64,000 nucleotides of DNA. Source: Chrysogorgia sp. JL179-B06 (lineage: Eukaryota > Cnidaria > Anthozoa > Scleralcyonacea > Chrysogorgiidae). The stretch lies in the NCBI GenBank assembly GCA_035772405.1, contig JAYKKM010000439.1, forward strand, positions 7,531,001 to 7,595,000, read 5' to 3'. This document shows, piece by piece, positions 32,501 through 44,500 of the stretch. The translations under genes were made by a program, and so were the position numbers. The notes beneath the pieces were generated by a model, which was not told the DNA's origin, made no database searches, and saw nothing but the letters and a program-made list of their open reading frames with translations. The first letter of the stretch is position 1. Each line of letters begins with the position of its first letter.

Positions 32501-35500
32501 AACAAGATTCAAATATTTCCTCTCGTGGGTCATTCGTCACTCGTTTAGAAGAAAACTGGAATGTCATCATTGCAGGAGGGTTTGAAGTCTGTTGAAAAGT
32601 TCTGCTGGTCAATAGGACAGTGGATTCACCTTTCAGCAATGACGTCAGCACGTTTTCTTTCTTCCTTTGTCCATCGAGATCAAATGTTTTTCTGTGGAGG
32701 ATTTAGTGAAGACACGATAGAAATATTAGAGTTAAAGAAGGAGGCTGGAGAATGGAGGGAATTAGAAACCAAGTTACCACAGGAGATCTGTGGACATGCG
32801 AGTACTGTTTACGAAGAAAATTTATTTATTTTTGGAGGTGAACGTAAAGGCAGTGAATGATATTTATAAAGTAGGTTTAGTTTCTCCTTGTCCTTCTCAG
32901 TTGGTTTCTCATTTGCTTGAAGCAAGAAATTACCATGGTGCACAACGTTTTGGTGACAAAGTTGCCATTGTTGGTGGCACAACAACATGTGGTTTGCAGT
33001 TGTTCTGTTCAGTTGATAAAGTTTTATTATATGACATTACGCGCAGTTGTTGTCGAGCTTTGGCTCCATTGCCTTTTGCTGTCTGTGCCATGGCAACTGT
33101 TGCGTGGAGAGATGATATAATTATAATTGGAGGACGATATAAGAAAGGTAAGGCATTAAACACTGTTGTTAGTTATAACTAACAACAGTGTTTAATGCAT
33201 TACCTTATATATATATAACAAATGAAAAGAGTGAAATGTTACCATCGATGAAGTAGCTGTACTGCAATGAGAACAGGAAATGTTATTGTCGTCATTGGAG
33301 GATGTACTGTAGTAAGGAAGAAAGACGTCTTAATTCTGTAGAAAGTTTTAGTTTTGATAATTATTCATGGAAGAACCTCCGTCAATGAATGAAGAAATAT
33401 ATGGTTCTACTGCTGTTGTAAATATGTTTTGTAATTAAGAAAGTGAATTTGTAATGTCCTTAGTCTTGGTAGATAAACATTCATATGACTTTTGTTTGAT
33501 TAAAGTGAAGTTTTAGAGTAATAGATGTAAACGCCATTTATAGATTATATATATATATACATATTTAACAATTATTCACCGAAGTGGAAGTGAATAGTGG
33601 TGGATATTTACCGAGACGCGAAGCGTCGAGGTAAATATCCAACCACTATTCACTGACACTGAGGTGAATAATTGTTTTAGCATATACCAAAACAAATTGA
33701 TAAAAAATAAGTAAAGTTCGGTTAGTTTCATTATAATTTAGCCAGGAATTGGTGCGAAACGCAAATCAAAATATTCTCCCTTTCCATATTTGGAGTTTGC
33801 CTTTCCATATTTGGAGTTGTTTATCAAAGTTGACAGCAGCCGGTCGTTTTGAAAACCTTTCGAAGTTGGATCAAAGTAAGGCAAAAGACCACTGGATTTT
33901 AACTCAAAGGAAATATTTTAATACTGTACTCATGGGAAAACCTGAGGACAAACGATAACTAATGAATTCTGGGTGAGTAAACGACAGTAATTGTTCTTTT
34001 CAAAGCGTTTTTATTTCGGTCAGTGCAATGACAATGTTTCATGTGTTTAGTCGTTGAATTTCCTTTAATTTATAAAGATTTCTGTGGGTGTTTACTGTTA
34101 TAAAAGCGGTAGTATGTTTTCCAGGTCATTTGTTTAGTATTCAGTTCATTACTCGCCAGTTTCTTGGGCAGTGTATCGCGGTAATCTTTATGGCCGAAAC
34201 CGTACTAATTATTTACGTTTTGCTTGGTTTTGTTGTAACCGAAATGATTTTTAATGTTTGTAAATGTTATTAAATTCTATATGAAAGGCAATTCAAATTG
34301 TCTCAAACTATATAAAGGCGAATATCGATATATGAACTACGGAGAACACTTTTTTTTCCAAATATTTGAACGAAAACTGACATGCATGCAACAGTCAGTT
34401 TGTTTTCGGAGCATATCATTCGTTGTTCTGCGGATTTTTGAGCGCTTTCTATTCTCTCTTTGAAACTTGTTTTTCATAAATATTACCTAAAATAATTTTC
34501 CTACATACATAATTGTTTTCTACCTGCCTGCTTTTACCAATTTCTTGCATTATGTAAAAAGCAAATCGTTCAAGAGAATGACACCATCTTGTTTTGCGAA
34601 ACGATATCCCGAGCTAGAGGAACCAATCAGATTGCGCGAAAAGCACTATTCACTGTTTTGGTATATGCTAAAATATTTTAGTGTAGGATAGAGCAAACAT
34701 TACAATGACATACTGTACCTAGTATACCTATGGCATGTTGAAAATATGGTTTGTAAATAAGTTGGTTTGTAAATAAGTTGGTTTGTAAATAAGTGAATTT
34801 GTAAAAAAATTAGATTTTTTCGAATTGTAAATTTTTATCCAATTTAATATCTTTATAAAATTTAATGATGTCAGTATCAGATAGTAGTCTGTATCACCAA
34901 CCAATTTTTCTAGGTTAACTATACGTCTGCGTAATAACGTTGTGATCCTTGTTCTTAAACACCCCACAACATGCAGCATTTTATATATATTACAAAAGCA
35001 GCATTGGCCATTTGTGATCTACAAACATAGGGCATAAACGCAGGGGTCTGGGGACCGTTCGGATTGCGAAACATATAAAATATTCTTTGAAATAATTAAT
35101 CCCCAAGCGAGCGAGGTCGCGACGCGAGAGTGATAATCTCGTTGCGGCAATAGCGTAGCGTCTGGTTGCTATTAATAGCTCAAAATGCGGACAAACAAAC
35201 CAAATTCGACTCAAACCAAATTCGACTCACAAATAATTGCAAAATGAGCTATTTTCTTTTGTTATGGCCGCAATAATTATGGGTAAAAGCGGTCAAACAT
35301 CGATACTGACGTCATCTCGACGGAGTGAAAACGGTCTATAATGTTGTTTTAGACACTATCATCACCACAGACCTCAAGACACGTTTCAATGATGTTGGCT
35401 TTCTTAACGTGCTGTTGTATTTCATCAGTGACGTTCCTTAGCCAGAATGAATCAGACGTCCCTGCCGAATTAAGTTTAGAACAACTCAGCATTTTATGCC

Positions 35501-38500
35501 AATTTTACTCTGACGACCTTTTTTCGAATTAAATGGTGGTGCTGGAGTACAAGAACGTGCATGCTCTTCTCAATGCCTGGGAGTTTGGGGATGCTGATTG
35601 CTGAAGATATTTTTAATGAAGCACAACTTGACTGCTCAATTTGAGAATATTGTAACACTTTTGAAACTCTGCCTCACCTTACCCGTTTCATCAGCACATG
35701 ATGAAAGGGCGTTCAGCTGCTTGAAGCATGTTAAGACGTACTTGAGAAGCACGATATCCGAAAAGCGACTCTCAAACATTGCATCCATTTCAATAAATTG
35801 AGCACTTGTTTCATCGATTTCTGTTAGAGAACTTCAAAAACTGAGTCGATACACACACACTTGTTGTATATAAAGTTTACTATTGAGACAATAGAAAATG
35901 CTCAATTTTACAGCACCGCTACTATTTGTCCATTTTCTTCTTTACTGAATATTTAACAAGATTTATTTAACAAGATTAATTGTTGTACATATTCTTCTAT
36001 ATACTTGGATGGTCCTGTGTTGATCTGAATATTGGATGATGGACGATTTATAGTTCTAACTGTCCCTCGTCTAATATGCATCAGCTTAATATTGATGAGC
36101 GAATCGTCCCTCGCCAATAATCATTGGAACGACTACAGACAGAGTCGCAAAGTCCTGGTTAGGTAAATCACAATAGTGGACTCACCAGCGCTTATTCGTC
36201 GTTTCAGCCTGCAACACTTGTGGGATGTGCATTTTTCTTTAAGTAAATCTCACATTTTCCCTCGGTGCCCATGCAATAGCATTAAAATATACCGCCCTCG
36301 GGACTTCCAAAAACCTCCTGAGGCTTTCGGGGACATTTAATCACTAATATCCCTTAAGTGTCAGTCAACACATACACACGCTTTGTGTATCTATTTTTCT
36401 AATATAATGTACATGTATAGGAAACATCCAGACACAATTCGCAGTACTTCACTTTCTTATAGAATTTTTTTTGCCTTGGCTACCTTCTGATACATGAATA
36501 GAAATTCTTATTTGCTTGCAATGACATGTGACACTGTGAAGTGGCAAGACACAAGAATGTTAATCTAGATCAGTAGGCAGCACTTTAGAGTACCAGTAAG
36601 TGAAGAATTGGAGGGGAAAGAGGAGGTAGTAAGGTTAATACATATATATGCTAAATGAAAATCAAACCAACCTGTCAACAATGATACTCACCTTTTCAGA
36701 TTGTGGTATCACTGTAACAGCTAACTGTTCACAGTTGCAAACAGAAATTAAATGTTGCCATGTTATTCCTTCAACAGAGCAAGACATTTGATGACTGACC
36801 TCCAAAAGCTTATGCCTCATTCAAAATCAGGTAAACAATTTGGAAATGTATTAATCAGGGACGATTTGTTATTTATGAGGAGGAATGCGTCGGAAAACTC
36901 TATTCCAAAATTTCCTTTTTCAAAAAACCCTGTGTTAAACTGGTTCTAATTTTAATTTTACAACAGCCGTTAGAAAATGTTGCCACCGCAGTCCAATAAA
37001 AAACAAAACAGACAAAAACTAAGCAATGATCACATGGTTTTTATTAGAGCGAACATTGTTCAATCTTCTTGGAAATTTCAAATAAATGCGACCCCATGAA
37101 TTACGCTAATGTAGTTTTGATTGAAGACTATGGCATAGTCAGACTGTGATTGGTTCCTTTTGAACGTTGAATGGCAACTGGTGGGCATGGTAACCTTCAC
37201 TCTCCATCAGAGTCTCGGTGCATAGTGTTGAAAAAAGAAAGATGCTCCTACTGTATACTGATAAGAATTTAAGTATATTTCACGTATAAAAGCAAGGTGA
37301 TACAACACGATAGGATCACAATACGATAGAGACCTCCAGCAGAGTTATACGCGGTAATACTTTGTCCAATCAAGTTCCTAATCAATATCACATGACTATC
37401 ATAAATCATACTATAATAATAATAACAATATAAACTATTATCCTTCTAACACTCCCACTTAATAAGTATGTTGTTCATAAATGGTAATAAAGTTCTTTAA
37501 TAGAAACCAATGTTTAATAAGTTTCTAAGTTTCTCAAATCTGTCTTTATGCAGTCCTTTCGTCATGATATCTGCCAACATATCATTTGATGGGCAATAAA
37601 TAACTTGAATTTCGTTTGAGGCAATTCTTTCCCGAATAAAGTGAAATGTAACATCGATGTGCTTCGTTCTGTTGTGGAATTTAGGATTTCTTGATATTGC
37701 TATTGCACTTTGGTTATCTTCATATACCACGGTAGATGTTTCAGCTTTGAAACCAAGATCAGATAATAACGTTCGTAGCCAAATTGCTTCTTGAGTAGCA
37801 TGACTTAAAGCAACATATTCTGCTTCGGTAATAGATTTGGCAACTGTTGCTTGTTTCTTGCTACACCAGCTAACTGTAGAATTAGCCACTTTGAAAACAT
37901 ATCCTGAAGTAGAACGGCGGGTGTCTGGATCCCCTGCCCAATCGGCATCTGAAAAACCATAGAAGTCGTGTTCATTTCCATCTGCTGTGAATTTCAGACC
38001 ATATTTTAATGTTCCTTTGATATATCTTAGAATTCGTTTAACTCCCATCCAATGATCTTTACTTGGATCTGTCATAAATTGTGATAGAGTTCCTACAGCC
38101 ACGGCAATGTCCGGCCTTGTAGCTGTGGATGCATAGGTTAAACATCCTATAGCCTGTTGATAAATTTGTGAATTAAATGGTTCTTCGTCATCAGTTTGTT
38201 TATGAAACTTCTTTCCTGCCTCGAGAGGAGTTGAGGTAACTTTACAACTTTCCATCCCGAACCGATTCACCACACTTTCCAGGTATTTCTCTTGATTAAT
38301 GTATAATGTCTTAGTTGGTCTATCTCTCTTGATTGACATCCCAAGAATAAAGTGGACTTCTCCTTGATCCACCATGTCAAATTTTTGACATAAGGATTCT
38401 TTCTCTGCGTTGAGCATATTGACATCATTGGAAACTGGAATTATGTCATCGACATACACTGCCAGATTACGAAACTGATGAAGCCATCAGCCTTCTTTTC

Positions 38501-41500
38501 CGACTTGACATAAATACAGTTATCTGCACCACTTTTGCGATAACCACTTTCCATCAGAAAATTGTCGAGGGTTTGGTTCCAACATCGAGCAGACTGCTTT
38601 AGCCCATAAAGGCTCTTTTTCAGCTTGCATACATACTCAGGATGATCTGGATCAACAAATCCTTCTGGTTGGGACATATAAATGTCATGTTCAATTGATC
38701 CATTCAAGAAAGCAGTTTTTACATCCATTTGATGTATTTCCAAATCGTGTGCATTTGCTAAAGCTAGCAAAGTTCTTATGCTTGTGTACCTGGCCACTGG
38801 AGAGAAAACTTCTTCATAATCCACTCCATAAGTTTGCGAATATCCTTGTGCTACAAGTCTAGCCTTGTATCTATCAATGTTTCCATTTGCATCACGTTTA
38901 ATTTTCAACACCCATTTTGATCCGACAATATTCAAACCTTCTGGTGGGGGTACCAATTCCCATGTTTCATTGTCCATCAATGAATTGTATTCGGCATCTA
39001 AAGCTTGTTTCCATTTCTTAGGGTTTTTACCATTCAAAGCTTCTTCGACAGATTGTGGTTCTTCATTTTCTGCAGTTAATGACTCTGTGATTAAACATCC
39101 ATTCGGGTTAAATCTTTCAGGTGATTTCCTCTGTCTGGTTGGACCGAGACTTCCAACTTGTCGCATAAAAGTCTCCTCATATGTAGCTCCCACTGCAGGA
39201 ATGTTCTCTGCAGGCTCTGGTATGGTTGGAGGAATGGTTGGAGGAATTGTTGGTTCAATTCCAATAGCATCAGTGGACTGTACGTCGTCATCATAACTTT
39301 CGTTGACATCGTCTTCATGTAGGACTGTCTCTTTGTTGACTACTTCAAAATTGTGAAATTTACTCTCATGAAATAGAATATTTCTGCTTCTCACAAAACG
39401 TTTGGATTCCAAGTCATATGCTTTGTAACCTTTGGTATCCAGTGGGTAACCGACAAATATTGCTTTGCGAGATTTAGGATCGAGCTTCTGTCGCAAATGA
39501 TCTGGTGTATGAACGAAACATACACATCCAAAAACTTTTAGATTTGACACGTTTGGTTTCTTTCCAAACCAGCATTCAAATGGGGTTTTATCTTCCAATG
39601 CATTTGTGGGACTTCTGTTGTGCAAGTAGACTGCTGTATTTACAGCTTCGGCCCAAAAATTTAGTGGCATCTTTACATGGTAAATCATCGATTTTGCTGA
39701 CTCGATAAGTGTCCGATTTAGTCTTTCTGATACACCGTTCTGTTCTGGTGTGTAAGGGTTGGTAAACTGATGAACGATTCCTCTGTCAGCACAAAACTTG
39801 GTAAAATCGTGGGATACATATTCTCCACCATTATCACTCCTGAGAGTTTGTACTCGTAAACCACTTGCATTCTCCACCATATTCACATACTCTTCAAACT
39901 TTGAAAGAACTTCAGATTTACTTTTAATAAAGTAGACTGTAACATATCTTGAATAATCATCGGTAAATGTTACTACATATTTGCTTCCACCAATGGAATC
40001 GACATTCATAGGTCCACAAAGGTCGCTGTGTACCAGTTCTAAGGGTTGACTTGTTTTCTTTACACTCTTCTTTGGAAATGGTATTCGATGCATTTTCCCT
40101 TGTGCACAAGCTTCACATTCTCTATTAGCTTTACCACGAGAGCAGCTCATACCTTCGACAAGTTTACCTTGGACCAATCGATTGATGTAGGTATAATTTA
40201 AATGACCAAATCTGCAGTGCCATTGTTGCAAAGATGGTGCTGTAGATGTAGATGTAGCAAGATTAGCATACTCTTCTGTGTTTACCATGTAGAGTTTACT
40301 ATTGACCATGTGTCCAATGGTAATCTTCCTTCCATCCTTCGACACGATGCACTTTCTTTCATCGAACAAGACTTCTGCACCCATTTGTGTCATAGCAGGA
40401 ACCGATAACAAGTTCTTTGTAATCTCAGGTACATACAATACTTTATTCAATGTCAGTGTAACTTCATCTGATCCATCATAGCATTGAAGTTTGACCTTTC
40501 CTTCTCCACATGCGTTAATGACTCCATTATCACCAAGATATATCTTTGAGGGTTGCTTGTACTCGATGAAATCAGTGATTAAATCTCTCTGGTGTGTCAT
40601 GTGCTTTGTGGCACCACTGTCAATGTACCAATGATTATCTGGCTTCCCCTTTTTCAACGTAGAGTTCAGGGCTAATCCGTCATGTTCCTCTGCTATGCGT
40701 GATTGATCACTCCTTTTATTGAGCGGACAGTTCTTGACGATGTGTCCTACCTGTTGACATTTGAAACATTTAACAACTTTCGGTTCTTGACCTGATTCCT
40801 GACGAATATTCTTCCTGCCATTAGGTCCTCGATACCGACCACCACGTCGCTGATATCTGCCTCTGGTTGAGAAATTTCCTCTGTTTGAAAATAGTGCTTC
40901 ATTTTGACTTGAATCATGGTATTGTTCCTCTTTCTCTTTCCGTCTCATGTACTCTTCGACCAGCAAACCTTTGACGTTGTCCCAATTCAATTCTTCGACT
41001 TTTGTAGCGTTTAAACTAGAGATGAAATTATCATACGACTCTGGAAGACTTCCCAGGACAATGGTTGCAAACTTTCGCGGCGAGATGTCCTCTTTCAACT
41101 CTCTCAATTGTTCAGCCAGCGAAGTCATGTACGTCAAATGCTCCATTATATCAGTCCCTTCTTTCATCGTAGCAGCGTAAAATTTGCGGTTAAGTCGAAC
41201 AATCTGTGTTATCGAAACAAATTCGAACTGTTTTTGCAAAGTCTCCCATGCTTTGCGAGGATCCGTTGTTGTGGAAATGTGTACTTGCAAACTTTTGTCG
41301 ACATTAAGCGCGATCAACGAATAAGCTTTATCCGAGCGAAGACGATATGCATTTCGTACTGTAGTAGATTCTGTCTCAGCAGGAGCAGTCTCTGTTCCTT
41401 GAGTAAATCCCCATAAACCTCGTTCCATCAATACGAGTTTTACATTGTATTTCCACGACTGATAATTATTCCCGTTCAAGCGCTCGATTTTCGTGATTTC

Positions 41501-44500
41501 CGCCATTTTTACAGTTCGTCGTAAACAACACGCTTCACCAGCCACACGTTACGCTTTGGTAACACTAAAATATAACACGTCTTCAAAGACTACACGTATC
41601 AAACATTTTATACAAATCATTGCGGTTCTGGGTCCATAACCTGATAAGAATTTAAGTATATTTCACGTATAAAAGCAAGGTGATACAACACGATAGGATC
41701 ACAATACGATAGAGACCTCCAGCAGAGTTATACGCGGTAATACTTTGTCCAATCAAGTTCCTAATCAATATCACATGACTATCATAAATCATACTACAAT
41801 AATAACAATATAAACTATTATCCTTCTAACATATACTTACATACTTTCTCTGCAACTCGCAACAAAAATGTTTACACTAGACAATTTCTTTTCCAAATTA
41901 CCTGCACTTAAAGATCGTATAACTGGAATTTAACATATATTTAATCTATATATGGATTCTCCTGAGAAAAATTGTAACACATCTTGTCAGCCGGAAATTT
42001 CATCTTCATAGACCTTTTTGCTGTTAAAGTTGACGGAAGTGATGTCATAGCGGGCATCTGTAAAAAAGGTTTTCATGTAGACAGATGCCCTATGACATCA
42101 CTTCCGTCAACTTTAACAGCAAAAAAGTCTATGAAAATGAAATTTTCGTCTGACAAGATATATTACAATTTTCTCGGGAGAATCCATAGATTACATATAT
42201 GTTTAATTCCCACAGACGTTATACGACCTTTAATAATCTTATTACACTTCTTATTAATTTATCTTCTTGTTAATTTATCTTCTTATTAATTTATCTTCGT
42301 GTTAATTTATCTTCATGTTAATTTATCTTCATGTTAATTTATCTTCATGTTAATTTATCTTCATGTTAATTTATCTTCTTGTTAATTTATCTTCATGTTA
42401 ATTATCTTCATGTTAATTTATCTTCATGTTAATTTATCTTCATGTTAATTTATCTTCATGTTAATTTATCTTCATGTTAATTTATCTTCATGTTAATTTA
42501 TCTTCATGTTAATTATCTTCATGTTAATTTATCTTCATGTTAATTTATCTTCATGTTAATTTATCTTCATGTTAATTATCTTCATGTTAATTTATCTTCA
42601 TGTTAATTTATCTTCATGTTAATTTATATTCATGTTAATTTATATTCATGTTAATTTATCTTCATGTTAATTTATCTTCTTGTTAATTTATATTCTTGTT
42701 AATTTATATTCTTGTAATTTTATATTCATCTTATAAGGTGAACAGAAGTTGTAGAGGAAAATTCCGAGTGTTAAAAATCTAGAATTCATATTTCCTCAAA
42801 TAGAACATGAATCAATTTAGTTTGAGTGTGTATGCTTGTTACTCTTGTTTTCAAATTTCAACTCGCTTCTGCCAGCCTCTCCAGGCAAATGGGCCTGGGA
42901 ACGAGGTTGTGAACTGCATTGATTTGAAAACCTTTATCTGTTATGTTTTGCCCTGTTTTGATTCGATTAGATTCTAAACTTGACAGAAGAGACAAGCTTT
43001 TTGTGATAAATGAGGTATTGGATAGTTAAAACTATTAATATTATTTTGAACCATTTTGCCCGTAGGTAACGAATTAATATTATGTTCTTTCAAATATCCA
43101 TGTTGAAAATCTAATTAAATCATGTTTTGAAATTATAGGTTTGCGAAATGAAAAACTGCAACAAATGTGTTTTCTTTGAAATGCGAAAGAAATCAGACCT
43201 TTTCATGTGGTAAGTTCGAGGATATTATCAGGATTATAACTGGGAAATGTGAATACCTGAGCTAAATGTATAAAGCGAAATGGTTTTTGTTAGTGTGTGT
43301 CCTTGTTAAATAAGAAATACTAAAAGCTAAATTTTCTTTTTACAAAATACTTTATTTTGTTAGGGTATCCTGTACTCCTCATGGACCATCTGCCAAGTTT
43401 CTTGTTGAAAATGGTAAGTCTCCCCTCCATCAAGTTACTGTCTTTGACAATATCCATACGCGTGTCAACTCTTTCTTTATACACATGTCGTTCAGTTGCA
43501 AAACTCAAATTTAATTCTCAGCGTTTGGGCGTTACCTATATTACACTAGTAACAACTATAAAAATAACGTGGACAGCTCCTGTTCAATTAACCAAATTAA
43601 TGCGTGATTCTCTAGAAATACGTTTATGCAACAACCAGTAAAATGTCCGTATTACTTGGGCACGAGTAGGTGGTCGAAATAAATAAATGAATTTTAGCCA
43701 TAAATAATGGTTCCATTGGGAAATTAAAATTTTTCAGTAAAATAGAAAGAAAAAGAAATAACTGGAATAAGAAATAACAAAGAAATAACTGCACAGTAGG
43801 ACTTGCGAGTCGTGGTTTTTCGGGAGACGTTTTAATCACTTCGCCACACCCGTAACATCTGACACCTAAAATTTCGATATATAAAGGTTCTTCTATACTT
43901 AATTGTTTATGTTGCCGCCAGCCCTGTATGAAGTGCACAAACTTCGACGTCGAGGGTGATTTGCAGAATGCAGATTGCAGAACACGACTACAGTATATTA
44001 GGAGCAGCCGTTCCGCACGTTTTAACCATTAAATTATTGGCATTATTTTAGCCATTGTACCCAATACGTTATTCGATTGTAATCAACCCCAAAACAACAA
44101 AGATCCTAACTCTAACCCCCCCGCCTAACGAGTTTTCTCGTTCTGGAAATCACCCCCCCCCCCCCCTAAACTTCGGACTACAAAAGCTTGGTAGGTGTTT
44201 TTACTATTTACAAAATTTAACAACATTCTATTGAATTTGTTTATCGCTGAAACAAACAGGTCCACACCCGGCCGAAGCGAAGGCATATACGATATGAAGA
44301 TATAGTGTTAAAACAGCTCACATTGCTCCATGAAATCTAAAGTATTGTACTGAGATACCTTGAATCCCAGATATGTCGGCAAAATAAAGGCCTGTTGCCA
44401 GCATTTGAATGAACCGTCTGCTTTAATTTGACGCTCATTGTCAGCTCGCGGAAAGTAGTTCGCTTCAACAAAATAGCTCTTTGAAACACACAACTTATAT

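Larger units (their letters stand above)
37259..41831 (-). mobile_element. Nearly intact Ty1/copia LTR retrotransposon
   Basis: Leftward element of 4,573 bp with 190-193-bp LTRs, flanked by the 5-bp duplication TATAC (37254-37258 and 41832-41836). The LTRs begin TGTTAGAAGG and end TTATCA on the element's strand and differ only by one T/C change and one 3-bp repeat unit, so insertion was recent. Next to the 5' LTR is GGTTATGGACCCAG, complementary to the anticodon region of initiator Met tRNA, as in Drosophila copia, which uses a half-tRNA primer. AAGTGGGAG before the 3' LTR is the polypurine tract. Gag-pol is complete except for one frameshift. Lies in BRX1 intron 3, antisense. Confidence 0.96.

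Noticed and set aside
38865..41416. Several plus-strand open frames
   Set aside because: Shadows of the copia gag-pol gene on the opposite strand.
42250..42725. CRISPR-like array
   Set aside because: Pure head-to-tail 16-bp minisatellite with no spacers.
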